From the NCBI RefSeq assembly GCF_001719165.1, contig NZ_CP017057.1:1922001-1986000 (forward strand): a stretch of DNA of 64,000 nucleotides. Direction: 5' to 3'. The DNA comes from Erythrobacter litoralis. GTDB taxonomy: Bacteria; Pseudomonadota; Alphaproteobacteria; Sphingomonadales; Sphingomonadaceae. The notes under the pieces are model-generated. The model was not told where the DNA came from, did not search any database, and was given only the letters and a program-made list of their open reading frames with translations. The translations under genes were made by a program, and so were the position numbers. Positions 15,093 through 24,080 of this stretch are shown here, in pieces (the first letter of the stretch is position 1; the number at the start of each line of letters is the position of its first letter).

Positions 15093-15869
15093 GTGAACAT
15101 TTTACTTGTCGGATGTGGAAAGATGGGCGGGGCGCTGCTCGAAAACTGGAAACGCGGGGACGAGGCATTCGCAATCGTCGACCCCTTCCTCGACAGCGCG
15201 CCCGAAGGCGTTGCGCTCCACGAAAAGCGCGAAGAGGTCGCTGATCGCCAGTTCGACGTCATCGTCGCCGCGATCAAGCCGCAGATGATCGACGAGGTCA
15301 TGCCCGACTATTCCGACATGTTCACAAGCAAAGGCTATCTCCTGTCGATTGCCGCCGGCTGTTCGATCGCCCGGCTCAAGAAAGTGTCGGGCGGCAAGCC
15401 CGTCATCCGCATCATGCCCAATCTGCCCGCCGCGATCGGCGCAGGCGTCAGCGCGCTGTGCGCCAGCGAGGACGCGACCGAAGCCCAGCTCGCCCATGCA
15501 CGCGCCATGATGGAGCGCACCGGCACCGTCATAACGGTGGAGGACGAGGATGCGATCGACCGTTTCACGGCGGTCGCAGGCTCGGGGCCGGGCTATGTCT
15601 TCGAACTTGCCCGCGCCTATACCGAGGCGGCGATGGCCCTGGGCTTCGACGAGGATCAGGCCCGCGCAATGGTGCTCGGCACGCTGCAGGGCACCGTCGC
15701 GATGGCTGCAGGCAGCGGGGAAAAACTCGAAACCCTGCGGAATTCGGTGACAAGCAAGGGCGGCACGACCGCCGCCGGGCTCAATGCTCTCAACGGCAAG
15801 GGCGAATTATCCGCCCTCCTTTCCGCAACTCTCGAAGCGGCCTATGATCGCGCGGTCGAACTGCGCTGA
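15093..15869 (+). CDS. proC: Pyrroline-5-carboxylate reductase
   Basis: This 258-residue enzyme performs the last step of proline synthesis, NAD(P)H-dependent reduction of pyrroline-5-carboxylate. The N-terminal Rossmann motif is LLVGCGKMGGALL. The C-terminal family signature is seen as GTTAAGLNALNGKGELSALL, with AGSGPGYVFELARAYTEAA before it. It starts at GTG (15093), giving the Rossmann strand the usual position at residue 3. Transcribed divergently from proB and followed 45 bases later by proA, it completes a compact proline locus. Slightly shorter than the E. coli enzyme (269 residues) but all core motifs are present. Confidence 0.92.
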   Translation: MNILLVGCGKMGGALLENWKRGDEAFAIVDPFLDSAPEGVALHEKREEVADRQFDVIVAAIKPQMIDEVMPDYSDMFTSKGYLLSIAAGCSIARLKKVSGGKPVIRIMPNLPAAIGAGVSALCASEDATEAQLAHARAMMERTGTVITVEDEDAIDRFTAVAGSGPGYVFELARAYTEAAMALGFDEDQARAMVLGTLQGTVAMAAGSGEKLETLRNSVTSKGGTTAAGLNALNGKGELSALLSATLEAAYDRAVELR

Positions 15870-15914
15870 GAACGAAGGCCGCCCCACCCCCATAAAGACA
15901 CAAGGATAGACGAC

Positions 15915-17177
15915 ATGACCGGCCAGGATCTCGATCCCCGCATCCACATCACCCAGCTCGGCAACAACGCACAAACCGCCTCGCGACAGCTGCGCGCCGC
16001 CTCGACCGAGGCGAAGAACACCGCGCTGCGCGAGGCGGCGAAGGCTTTGCGCGAGGCGACCTCCGAACTGATCGACGCGAATGCGAAAGACGTCGAGAGC
16101 GTGCGTGGGAAAAAGCCCGACAGCTTCATCGATCGCCTGATGCTTGACGAAGGCCGGATCGAGGGCATGGCCAAGGCGCTCGAGGAAATCGCCGAGCTGT
16201 CCGATCCGGTCGGCCGCGTGCTCGCCACGTTCGAGCGTCCCAACGGCCTCCACATCGAGCGGATCGCCGTTCCCATCGGGGTCATCGGCATGATTTACGA
16301 ATCGCGCCCCAATGTCGGCGCCGATGCGAGCGCGCTGTGCCTCAAATCGGGCAATGCGGTGATCCTGCGCGGCGGTTCGGAAAGCCGCCATTCGACGCGA
16401 AAAATCGTCGCCTGCATGCAGGCCGGACTCGAAGCGGCGAACCTTCCGGTCGAGGCGGTCCAGACCGTCCAGACCACTTCGCGCGAGGCGGTGGCCGAAC
16501 TCCTTCGCGCCGTCGGCCTCGTCGATCTCGTCATACCGCGCGGCGGGCGCGGTCTCGTCGAACTGGTGCGTGACCAGGCCAAGGTTCCGACGCTCCTCCA
16601 CCTTGACGGCAATTGCCACAGCTACATTCACGAAGCCGCCGACCTCGAAAAGGCGGTCGCGGTTACGAAGAACGCCAAGCTGCGCCGCACCGGCATCTGC
16701 GGTGCGACGGAAAGCGTGGTGGTGGACGAGGCAGTGGCCGAAAAGGCGATCCCGATGCTGCTCGACGCCATGCCCGATTGCGAATTCCGCGGCGATGCGA
16801 CTGCGGTCGGCATCGATGCCCGCGTCAAGCCGGCCACCGAAGAAGATTTCGACACCGAATTCCTTGACAAGATCGCCTCGATCAAGGTCGTGCCCGGCCT
16901 TGAGCAGGGGATCGAATGGGTTGCCTCGCACACATCTGGCCACACCGATGCGATCCTGACCGAAGACGAGGGCGCTGCACGCGCTTTCCTCACCGCGATC
17001 GACAGCGCGGTGGTTATGCACAACGCCTCGACCCAGTTTTCCGACGGCGGCGAATTCGGCATGGGCGCGGAAATCGGCATCGCGACGGGCAAAATGCACG
17101 CGCGCGGCCCTGTCGGGCTCGAGCAATTGTGCAGCTTCAAATATGTCGTGAAGGGCGACGGTCAGACCCGGCCCTAA
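15915..17177 (+). CDS. proA: Gamma-glutamyl phosphate reductase
   Basis: This 420-residue aldehyde-dehydrogenase-superfamily enzyme reduces gamma-glutamyl phosphate to glutamate semialdehyde with NADPH, the second step of proline synthesis. The catalytic cysteine is about residue 262 in [11 protein letters not shown]. Other family motifs are [28 protein letters not shown], and the C-terminal [20 protein letters not shown]. It starts with ATG 45 bases after proC on the same strand, so co-transcription is likely. The stop overlaps the end of the convergent acetyltransferase gene by four bases. Confidence 0.95.
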   Translation: MTGQDLDPRIHITQLGNNAQTASRQLRAASTEAKNTALREAAKALREATSELIDANAKDVESVRGKKPDSFIDRLMLDEGRIEGMAKALEEIAELSDPVGRVLATFERPNGLHIERIAVPIGVIGMIYESRPNVGADASALCLKSGNAVILRGGSESRHSTRKIVACMQAGLEAANLPVEAVQTVQTTSREAVAELLRAVGLVDLVIPRGGRGLVELVRDQAKVPTLLHLDGNCHSYIHEAADLEKAVAVTKNAKLRRTGICGATESVVVDEAVAEKAIPMLLDAMPDCEFRGDATAVGIDARVKPATEEDFDTEFLDKIASIKVVPGLEQGIEWVASHTSGHTDAILTEDEGAARAFLTAIDSAVVMHNASTQFSDGGEFGMGAEIGIATGKMHARGPVGLEQLCSFKYVVKGDGQTRP

Positions 17178-17758
17178 CCCTCCCGCGCGAACGCATCGAA
17201 TACCGCGCCGAGGCCCTGCGGCGCCCCGTCGCGGCGCAGGCTTTCGAGCGCTTCGTCGATATCGATGTCGAATTCGGCGACTTCGCCCCGCGGATCGGTC
17301 CGGTGCCCGCCAAGCAGGCGGGTGAGCCGGATCGCTCCGGCGTTCTCGGGCAGGATGCTGACCGAAAGCGTCTCCAGCCCCTCGGCCTTGCAGGCATGAA
17401 GCAGCGTTGCGGTCAGAAGGCGCGCGAGGCCGAGCCCGTGATACTCGTCGATCACCGCGACTGAAAACTCCGCCCGATCGGGCCGGTCCGCATCGCGAAA
17501 GGCATGGACCACGCCGAGCGCGGGGCGATCGGCAAGGTCGGTCCGGATCGCGCCCCAGGCGATATGGCGGTGCCCGTCGACCTCCAGCAGCGCATCGATC
17601 ACCGGCTGAGGCGGCTCACGCATCCCCGAAAAGAAGCGCAGGTAGCGCGAATGAGCGGACAGGCGCGCAATGCCCGACCGCAGCCGCGCCTCGTCCTCTC
17701 GGGTGACGGTGCGGATGCAGATCGGCGTGCCGTCGTTAAGCTTCGTCTCGATGATCAC
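17174..17758 (-). CDS. GNAT family N-acetyltransferase
   Basis: This 194-residue GNAT-fold protein would transfer an acetyl group from acetyl-CoA to an unknown amine or protein lysine. The acetyl-CoA pyrophosphate loop is seen in [19 protein letters not shown] near residue 110, after a strand AEFSVAV. The C-terminal part, [20 protein letters not shown], is typical. The GTG at 17758 is chosen because similarity begins there ([18 protein letters not shown]); an open frame continues upstream with Arg-rich, non-protein-like composition. It is divergent from the kinase fragment with only 80 bases between, which would be a short promoter space and may mark an old deletion. Substrate unknown. Confidence 0.75.
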   Translation of the reverse strand: MIIETKLNDGTPICIRTVTREDEARLRSGIARLSAHSRYLRFFSGMREPPQPVIDALLEVDGHRHIAWGAIRTDLADRPALGVVHAFRDADRPDRAEFSVAVIDEYHGLGLARLLTATLLHACKAEGLETLSVSILPENAGAIRLTRLLGGHRTDPRGEVAEFDIDIDEALESLRRDGAPQGLGAVFDAFAREG

Positions 17759-17838
17759 CGGGCAAGCCTCCCGCGCCGGATGGGCGCAGCCGCGAGGATG
17801 CCGCCGACGCGCGCCGCATTCAAGCAGGCTCAGTCGGG

Positions 17839-18894
17839 ATGAGGAGCGTCGTTGCCGCATCGGGCTCGTCGCGCGAGAGGGCGAGACCCTGTGCCGACTG
17901 GCCCGCCGCCGGGCTCGTCGGCAAGATGCTCTCGCTCGGGCGGCGCGAATCCGAACCCAAGCTGGTGGACCTGCGGGTGATTCTTGCAAGCGTGCGCGAT
18001 CTCGTCGCGCCCAGCATGGCCGATCCGCTCCACCGCATCGCCTTCGAGGCGCCCGAGGAGCCGGTCCTCGTCCATGCCGACGCGACCGAAGTCATGCAGG
18101 TCGCGTTGAACCTGGCGCTCAATGCCCGCGACGCGCTTGTGCCGGGCCAAGAAGGAAACATCGCGCTCACCATCGCGCCGGTTGGTGCGATCGGGCCGGA
18201 AGGAAAGCTCATGGTCGGTGAAATGCCCGAAGAGGCCGCGCTCATCCGGGTCCGGGACACGGGCTGCGGCATCGCCTCGAACGATTTCGCGCAGGTGTTC
18301 GAACCGTTCTATACCCGCAAGGGAGAAGCCGGGACCGGGCTCGGCCTCGCGGTGGTCGCAGGGATCGTTGCAGGTGCAGGCGGCGCGATCACGGTCGAGA
18401 GCACGCCGGGCGAAGGCACTCTGTTCGAAGTCTTCTGGCCGCCCAAGCCGCGAGCCGAGGAACCCAACACGCTCGCCGCCCCCGGCCCGCTCGACGGGCA
18501 CATGCTCGCGGGCAAGGCCGTGCTGGTGGTCGACGACAACCCGGCCGTGGTCGACACCATCGTCGCGATGCTCGAACGCGCGGGCGCCGAGCCCGCCCCG
18601 TGCCTCGATCCCGATGACGCGATCGCCGCAATCGAGGAAGACCCGCAGGCCTTCGACCTCGTCGTGACCGATTACGACATGCCGGGCATGAACGGGCCCG
18701 ACCTCGCCCGCGCGCTGCGCGCTATCCGCGAGGATCTTCCGCTGCTCCTGCTCACCGCGATACCGCTTGCCTATGGCAGGCGCGCGGGCGAGGCGGAACC
18801 GTTCGATGTGGTTCTGGGCAAGCCCGCCAACATGGATTCGCTTGTCGCCTCGGCGCGGCTTGCCATCGCCAATGCTCGCAGGAGGACGCCATGA
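17839..18894 (+). CDS. Hybrid histidine kinase lacking the phospho-acceptor helix (truncated or degenerate)
   Basis: The 351-residue product begins in what should be the second dimerisation helix (LVGKMLSLGRRESEPK). It then has a full HATPase domain: N-box NLALNARDAL near residue 92, G1 DTGCGI, F-box FEPFYTRK and G2 GTGLGLAVV. A receiver domain follows from about residue 230 (VLVVDDNPAVVD), with phospho-acceptor Asp about 278 (VVTDYDMPGMNG), LLTAIP and the conserved Lys in LGKPAN. No H-box helix, sensor or membrane segment is encoded; the in-frame stop at 17752-17754 leaves no room for one, and neither other forward frame supplies it. The stop overlaps the next gene's start (ATGA). It is either a 5'-deleted gene or a regulator working by receiver and ATP domain alone. 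Confidence 0.75.
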   Translation: MRSVVAASGSSRERARPCADWPAAGLVGKMLSLGRRESEPKLVDLRVILASVRDLVAPSMADPLHRIAFEAPEEPVLVHADATEVMQVALNLALNARDALVPGQEGNIALTIAPVGAIGPEGKLMVGEMPEEAALIRVRDTGCGIASNDFAQVFEPFYTRKGEAGTGLGLAVVAGIVAGAGGAITVESTPGEGTLFEVFWPPKPRAEEPNTLAAPGPLDGHMLAGKAVLVVDDNPAVVDTIVAMLERAGAEPAPCLDPDDAIAAIEEDPQAFDLVVTDYDMPGMNGPDLARALRAIREDLPLLLLTAIPLAYGRRAGEAEPFDVVLGKPANMDSLVASARLAIANARRRTP

Positions 18895-19502
18895 CCCGCG
18901 TGCTGATCGCAGACGATCACGATTTGCTGCGCGATGTTCTGCGCTCTTACCTGGAAGCGGAGGGCGGCTTTTCGGTCGTTACCGCCGCCGACCTTCCCTC
19001 CGCGCTGGAATTGGTCGCGGGGGAGGAGGGCTTCGACCTGCTGCTGCTCGACTATGCGATGCCTGGCATGAACGGCTTTGACGGGCTGGCAAAGGCGATC
19101 GCGGCAGTACCCGGCACTCCGGTCGCGCTGATGAGCGGCATGGCCCCGGTGGGCGTCGCGGAAAAGGTGCTCGCCTGCGGGGCCGCGGGATTCCTGCCCA
19201 AGACCCTCCCCGCGCGCTCGGTCGTCAATGCGATCCGTTTCATGGCGGCGGGCGAGACCTACATGCCGCTCGACATGATCCGGCAGCAGCCCGACCAGGG
19301 CAGCCCCGATATCGGCCTTTCCCCGCGCGAGCGCGAAGTACTCTCGCGCCTGTGCGAGGGCCTTGCGAACAAGGAAATCGCGCGCGACCTGGGCCTGCGC
19401 GAGCCGACGATCAAGCTCCACGTCAAGACGATCTGCCGCAAGCTTGGCGCGCGCAACCGGACCCATGCCGCAATGCTCGCGCGCGAGCGGGCGCTGTGCT
19501 GA
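18891..19502 (+). CDS. NarL/LuxR family response regulator
   Basis: This 203-residue protein has an N-terminal receiver domain (VLIADDHDLLRDVLRSYLEA) with phospho-acceptor Asp near residue 54 in LLLLDYAMPGMNG. The conserved Ser/Thr and Lys are in VALMSGM and GFLPKTLP. The C-terminal LuxR-type helix-turn-helix is ALSPREREVLSRL-like (GLSPREREVLSRLCEGLANK), then EIARDLGLREPTIKLHVKTI. It is translationally coupled (ATGA) to the kinase fragment, so the pair was a two-component system. Targets cannot be deduced. If the kinase is defective, this regulator would need another phosphodonor or act unphosphorylated. Confidence 0.9.
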   Translation: MTRVLIADDHDLLRDVLRSYLEAEGGFSVVTAADLPSALELVAGEEGFDLLLLDYAMPGMNGFDGLAKAIAAVPGTPVALMSGMAPVGVAEKVLACGAAGFLPKTLPARSVVNAIRFMAAGETYMPLDMIRQQPDQGSPDIGLSPREREVLSRLCEGLANKEIARDLGLREPTIKLHVKTICRKLGARNRTHAAMLARERALC

Positions 19503-19503
19503 A

Positions 19504-20208
19504 CTAGACGCTCACCCCGAAAAGCGAGCCGATCGCGGCGGTCACGGCCATGGCGATCACGCCCCACACCACGACCCGCACCACTGCGGGCAAGACCGGC
19601 GCCCCCCCGGCCCGCGCGCCGAGCGCGCCGAGCAGCGCCAGCGCGAACACCGACACGCCGAGGACGACCGGGATGATCACGCCCACCGGCGAAAGCCAGC
19701 CCGCGAGTAATGGGATGGCAGCGGCGCTGCTGAAAGTGAGCCCCGACGCCAGCGCCGCCTGCAACGGATTAGCGCTCATCGCATCGCTCAGCCCAAGCTC
19801 ATCGCGCAGATGCGCATCGAGCGCATCGTGCTCGGTCAGTTCGCGCGCGACGAGGTCGGCGGTCTCGTTCGTCAGGCCGCGCCCCTCGTAGATCGCCCTG
19901 AGCTCGGCAAATTCCTCCTCGGGCATGCGTTTAAGAGCGACTTTCTCGCGGCGGATATCGGCCTGTTCGAGATCGGCCTGCGAGGAAACCGAGATATATT
20001 CGCCAGCCGCCATCGACAGCGCGCCCGCGACAAGCCCTGCAACGCCAGCGACCAGCACCGCATCACGAGACGGCGAGGCGGAGGCGACCCCGACGATCAG
20101 CGAGGCGACCGAAACGATCCCGTCATTCGCTCCCAGCACCGCGGCACGCAACCAGCCGGTGCGGTTGACGAAATGCGGATCGTCGGGATGCGAACTGGTA
20201 TCGGTCAT
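19504..20208 (-). CDS. VIT1/CCC1 family Fe/Mn transporter
   Basis: This 234-residue membrane protein belongs to the VIT1/CCC1 family, which moves Fe2+ or Mn2+ across membranes. The N-terminal signature is GWLRAAVLGANDGIVSVASL followed by GLVAGALSMAAGEYISVSSQ. A charged cytoplasmic metal-binding segment lies at about residues 80-130 (DLEQADIRREKVALKRMPEE). Three further hydrophobic helices fill the C-terminal part, giving the usual five. Neighbouring genes do not indicate a specific role. It ends one base from the convergent regulator gene. Confidence 0.85.
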   Translation of the reverse strand: MTDTSSHPDDPHFVNRTGWLRAAVLGANDGIVSVASLIVGVASASPSRDAVLVAGVAGLVAGALSMAAGEYISVSSQADLEQADIRREKVALKRMPEEEFAELRAIYEGRGLTNETADLVARELTEHDALDAHLRDELGLSDAMSANPLQAALASGLTFSSAAAIPLLAGWLSPVGVIIPVVLGVSVFALALLGALGARAGGAPVLPAVVRVVVWGVIAMAVTAAIGSLFGVSV

Positions 20209-20238
20209 AGTGCATCCGGCCTAGCACGAAGCCGCAAG

Positions 20239-21816
20239 CTAGAGGAGCCATTCAATCGGCAGCAGGCCGAGCGCGCGCATCAGCGTGCGCTGGGCAAGGC
20301 TGCTGTCCGGATCCCGGTAGAGGATCGCGCCCGTTTCCGGGTCTTCCCAGCGCATCCGCCCGCGCTCGTCGAGCGATACGCGATAGGCGATCCGGGTATA
20401 TTCCTGCGCCAGCACCTGCTCGATCTTGCGCGCGATCGGCTCGCTTGCGATGACGAGGCCCATCTCGGTGTTGAGCCAGATAGAGCGGGGATCGAAGTTG
20501 AACGACCCGATGAAGACCGTGCGACTATCGGCGGCGAAGGTCTTGGCATGGAGGCTCGATCCGCTCGACCCGATCGCGCCCGCATCCGATCGCCGCGCAG
20601 GCGGAGAGGAACGCGCCTTGAGTTCGTAGAGTTCGATCCCCCCTTCGAGCAGGCGGCGGCGATACTTGCGATAGCCCGCATGGACGAGCGGCACGTCGTA
20701 GGCGGCAAGCGAATTGGTCAGCACCCGCACCCGCACACCGCGCCGGGCGAGGCGCAGGAATTCGTCGGTGCCCCTCTTGCCCGGGACGAAATAGGGCGAA
20801 ACGAGGTCGAAACTCTCCTCCACCTCGTCAAGCAGCCCGGCGAGCTTTCCCACCAGCAGGTGGCCCGACAGCACACTGCCGAGCGTCTTGTCGGGAATGT
20901 CGCTGACGAGTTTCGCGCGCGCAGGCTCGAGATCGAGCTCGCCTCCGCTGATCGCCCGGATCGCGGGATCGGTTTCGAACGCGCGGGCGTAATCGCGGTA
21001 TTCCTCGCTGTCGCACACGACCTGAAGCGCACGGTCGAGCGCGCCGCGCTGGTGGCGCTCGCCGGGGATGACCCGCTCCAGCCGATAGGCCGAGCGCGAG
21101 GCCCAGTAATCCGCGAAATCGTCCGCCACCGCCTCCGCCGCATCGCCGGCGGCGATTGCGTCGAGATCGACGAAAGCGGGCTCGTCCCCGGTGTCGAAAT
21201 ATTCGTCCCCGATATTCCGTCCGCCGGTGATCGTGAGCACCCGGTCGAAAGTCATCGCCTTGTTGTGCATACGGCGGTTGAGGCGGACGAAATCGAACAG
21301 GTAATTGACCGGAACCGGCCAGCGCAGGCCGAACGGGTTGTAGAGCCGCACCTCGATGTTCGGATGGGCGTTCAGTTCGGCAAGCACCGCGTCGAGCCGG
21401 GACACGCCGAGATCGTCGAGCAGCAGCCGCACCGCAACTCCGCGATCGGCCGCCGCGCGCAGCCGTTCAAGGGTGAGAAGGCCGGTGAGATCGTCGTGCC
21501 AGATGTAATACTGGACGTCGATCGAGCGCTCCGCGCGGTCGATCAGCATGAGCCGCGCGGCAAACGCTATCTTACCCTCGCGCAGCGGCTGGATCGCCGA
21601 GCCATGCTCGTCGTCGCGCATCCCGACTAGCCGGTGAAGCGCGCCATCGGGATCGCCCGACGGGGCGGGTTCGGGCGTTTCGGCGGGCTTGGGCGGCAGC
21701 CCGTAGGCAAGGCGCAGCACGACCACCCCAACCACGACGGCCCCTGCGATTATCGCGAGCTTGCCCAGCACGCCGCCTGCTCCTTTCGCGCGGGGCCCCA
21801 TGCCGCCGCCGTTCAC
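20239..21816 (-). CDS. Phospholipase D-like / cardiolipin synthase-type protein
   Basis: This 525-residue protein has an N-terminal membrane anchor (LAIIAGAVVVGVVVLRLAYG) and two phospholipase D HKD motifs. The first is MHNKAMTFD near residue 183 followed by GGRNIGDEYFD; the second is LHAKTFAAD near 422 followed by FIGSFNFDPRS. Two HKD motifs form one active site that transfers phosphatidyl groups, as in cardiolipin synthases, or cleaves phosphodiesters. IDVQYYIWHDDLTG is also typical of this group. It begins at GTG 21816, with ATG 21801 as an alternative. It may act on membrane lipids at the inner membrane; the exact reaction cannot be told. Confidence 0.85.
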   Translation of the reverse strand: MNGGGMGPRAKGAGGVLGKLAIIAGAVVVGVVVLRLAYGLPPKPAETPEPAPSGDPDGALHRLVGMRDDEHGSAIQPLREGKIAFAARLMLIDRAERSIDVQYYIWHDDLTGLLTLERLRAAADRGVAVRLLLDDLGVSRLDAVLAELNAHPNIEVRLYNPFGLRWPVPVNYLFDFVRLNRRMHNKAMTFDRVLTITGGRNIGDEYFDTGDEPAFVDLDAIAAGDAAEAVADDFADYWASRSAYRLERVIPGERHQRGALDRALQVVCDSEEYRDYARAFETDPAIRAISGGELDLEPARAKLVSDIPDKTLGSVLSGHLLVGKLAGLLDEVEESFDLVSPYFVPGKRGTDEFLRLARRGVRVRVLTNSLAAYDVPLVHAGYRKYRRRLLEGGIELYELKARSSPPARRSDAGAIGSSGSSLHAKTFAADSRTVFIGSFNFDPRSIWLNTEMGLVIASEPIARKIEQVLAQEYTRIAYRVSLDERGRMRWEDPETGAILYRDPDSSLAQRTLMRALGLLPIEWLL

Positions 21817-21934
21817 GCTCGTAGACTCTTAGCGGCGCTCCGGCCAGCGCTCCGGCGAGCGCCCCGGCCAACGCGGATGCAGCTTCGCGCGGGATGTGCT
21901 AGCGCGATCGGCAGGACATGAGCGAGAGGAACGC

Positions 21935-22663
21935 ATGGCCGGCGAGACCACCCGCCCCGGTCCGCACAGGGTCAGGGTCGCGAGCTACAATATCCGCAAG
22001 GGTGTCGGCCTCGACCGCCGCCGCGACCCGCTGCGCATCCTGCGCGTACTGGGTGAAATCGACGCCGATATCGTCGCCCTGCAGGAGGCCGATCGCCGGT
22101 TCGGCCTGCGCGAAAGCGTGCTGCCGCAGGTCCTGATCGAGAACCACACCGATTACGAAGCGGTTCCTCTCGACGTGCAGACCGATTCGATGGGCTGGCA
22201 TGGCAATGCGATCCTCGTGAAGAAGGGGATCGCAATCGAGGCCCACGACATCATCCACATTCCCTGTCTCGAACCGCGCGGCGTGGTCACTGCAACGCTT
22301 TCGGTGCGCGGGCGAAGCCTTGCCGTGTTCGGCATGCATCTCGACCTTTCGGGCCTTTGGCGAACCCGGCAGGCGCGCGCGATCGCCGATCTCGCGGCCG
22401 AGGCCCGGATCGACCATCCGACCGTACTGATGGGCGATCTCAACGAATGGCGCGGCAGCGCGGGCACCTTCCGCGAATTCGGCCGGCATTTCGAGATCCT
22501 CGATTGCGGACCGAGCTTTCACGCGGCGCGTCCCGTCGGGCGGCTCGACCGGATCATGCATTGCGAAAGGCTCATGGCAAAGGACTGCGGCGTGCACCGC
22601 AGCGCGCTCGCCTCGCGCGCTTCGGACCACCTGCCGGTCTGGGCCGATTTCGCCTTCGCCTAG
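21935..22663 (+). CDS. Endonuclease/exonuclease/phosphatase family protein
   Basis: This 242-residue protein has the DNase I-like fold: VASYNIRKGVGLD at the start, VALQEAD with the metal-binding Glu, VFGMHLDLS, MGDLNEW, and the C-terminal SDHLPVWADF. These supply the catalytic Asn, Glu, Asp and His. The family includes nucleases and lipid or sugar phosphodiesterases, so the substrate is open; proximity to the divergent phospholipase D-like gene hints at envelope lipid metabolism. The ATG at 21935 is preferred over upstream starts because GAGAGGA lies 5 bases before it. Its stop overlaps that of the convergent sulfhydrylase gene by four bases. Confidence 0.85.
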   Translation: MAGETTRPGPHRVRVASYNIRKGVGLDRRRDPLRILRVLGEIDADIVALQEADRRFGLRESVLPQVLIENHTDYEAVPLDVQTDSMGWHGNAILVKKGIAIEAHDIIHIPCLEPRGVVTATLSVRGRSLAVFGMHLDLSGLWRTRQARAIADLAAEARIDHPTVLMGDLNEWRGSAGTFREFGRHFEILDCGPSFHAARPVGRLDRIMHCERLMAKDCGVHRSALASRASDHLPVWADFAFA

Positions 22664-23949
22664 AGTTTGGCCAGCCCCCGTTCGAGGTCGGCGATGATAT
22701 CGTCTACATGCTCGATCCCGACCGAGATCCGCACCACGTCAGGCCCCGCGCCCGCCGCGACCAGTTCCGCTTCTCCCAGCTGGCTGTGCGTGGTCGAGGC
22801 CGGGTGGATGATGAGCGAGCGCGTGTCGCCGATATTGGCAAGGTGGCTGAACATCTCGACATTCGAGACGAGCTTCACGCCCGCCTCGTAGCCGCCCTTC
22901 ACCCCGAAGGTGAAGACCGCCCCGCCCTTGCCGCCGAGATACTTGTCGGCGAGCGGCTTGTATGGATTGTCGTCAAGCCCGGCATAGGACACCCATTCGA
23001 TCTTGTCGTGGTCCTTGAGCCACTTCGCCACCGCCAACGCGTTGTCGCAATGCCGCTCCATGCGCAGCGCGAGCGTCTCCATGCCCGTGATCGCGAGCCA
23101 GGCGTTCTGCGGCGCCATGGCAGGGCCAAGGTCGCGCAGGCCGAGCACGCGGCAGGCGGTGATGAAGGCGATCGGGCCGATGGGTTCCAGCGCATCGACC
23201 AGTACCGCGCCGTGATAGGAGCCGTTGGGCTCGGTCAGGCTCGGGAATTTTGACCCTTGCGCCTTCCAGTCGAATTTTCCTGAATCGACGATCACCCCGC
23301 CGACCGCGTTTCCGTGACCATTCAGGAACTTGGTCGTCGAATGCGTGACGATGTCCGCGCCGTGTTCGAACGGGCGGCACAGCATCGGCGTCGCCATCGT
23401 GTTGTCGACGATCAGCGGGACGCCGCCTTCATGGGCGATGTCGGCGATGGCGCGGATGTCGGTCACCACCCCGCCCGGATTGGCGAGGCTCTCGACGAAA
23501 ACGCAGCGGGTCTTCTCGTCCATCGCCTTGCGCACATTCTCGGGATCGTCGGCATCGACGAAGCGCGTTTCCCAACCGAACTTGCGGAACGCCTCGCCCA
23601 TCTGGTTGAGCGAGCCGCCATAGAGCTTCTTCGCCGCGACGATGTTGCAGCCCGGCTCCATCAGCGTGTGGAACGCAACCAATTGCGCCGCGTGGCCGCT
23701 GGCAAGGCCGAGCGCGCCGACACCGCCTTCCATCGCGGCGATCTTCTTTTCCAGCACGTCGTTGGTCGGGTTCATGATGCGCGAATAGATGTTTCCGAAC
23801 TGCTTCAGCGCGAACAGGTCGGCGGCGTGTTCGGCATCGTCGAAGACATAGCTCGCAGTCTGGTAGATCGGCGTGATCCGCGCATTGGTCGTCGGATCGG
23901 GCGCGCAGCCGCCGTGTATGGCGAGCGATTCGAGCTTCATGTCGGTCAT
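22660..23949 (-). CDS. metY: O-acetylhomoserine sulfhydrylase (aminocarboxypropyltransferase)
   Basis: This 429-residue PLP enzyme belongs to the Cys/Met metabolism family. The PLP lysine lies in THSTTKFLNGHG near residue 211. Other marks are TPIYQTASYVFDDAEHAA at the N-terminus, YSRIMNPTNDVLEKKIAALE-type helix, and the C-terminal HPASTTHSQL. The length and the FGNIYSRIMNPT pattern fit O-acetylhomoserine sulfhydrylases, which make homocysteine from O-acetylhomoserine and sulfide, better than the shorter cystathionine enzymes. The leader contains a small GGGTCC/GGACCC inverted repeat just before the start, but I see no recognisable SAM-riboswitch consensus. Confidence 0.88.
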   Translation of the reverse strand: MTDMKLESLAIHGGCAPDPTTNARITPIYQTASYVFDDAEHAADLFALKQFGNIYSRIMNPTNDVLEKKIAAMEGGVGALGLASGHAAQLVAFHTLMEPGCNIVAAKKLYGGSLNQMGEAFRKFGWETRFVDADDPENVRKAMDEKTRCVFVESLANPGGVVTDIRAIADIAHEGGVPLIVDNTMATPMLCRPFEHGADIVTHSTTKFLNGHGNAVGGVIVDSGKFDWKAQGSKFPSLTEPNGSYHGAVLVDALEPIGPIAFITACRVLGLRDLGPAMAPQNAWLAITGMETLALRMERHCDNALAVAKWLKDHDKIEWVSYAGLDDNPYKPLADKYLGGKGGAVFTFGVKGGYEAGVKLVSNVEMFSHLANIGDTRSLIIHPASTTHSQLGEAELVAAGAGPDVVRISVGIEHVDDIIADLERGLAKL

Positions 23950-24019
23950 GGTCGGGTCCTCGGGTCTGTCGGGAAGCGAGCGGGACCCGCATCAACCACA
24001 CGCACAAGGCGGCGTAAAT

Positions 24020-24060
24020 CCCAAAATGAACGGAGGGAGCCGACCCGCCGACCCCCTCCG
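24020..24060 (-). terminator. Candidate terminator after the TonB-dependent receptor
   Basis: CGGAGGG (24031-24037) pairs with CCCTCCG (24054-24060) around a 16-base loop. On the minus strand it is followed by TTCATTTT. It lies about 20 bases past the receptor stop and before metY. Confidence 0.5.
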
Positions 24061-24080
24061 CTTTCAGGGCCGCCTGGCCG

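Noticed and set aside
17755-17838. A frameshift hiding the missing histidine-kinase H-box
   Set aside because: I read the in-frame sequence and the other two forward frames upstream of the kinase start; none encodes an H-box helix, and a stop at 17752 closes the frame.
23950-24080. Possible SAM riboswitch in front of metY
   Set aside because: I compared it with the SAM-II (alphaproteobacterial) pattern as I know it and do not see the conserved core. Only a short GGGTCC/GGACCC repeat and a terminator-like hairpin for the upstream gene are present.
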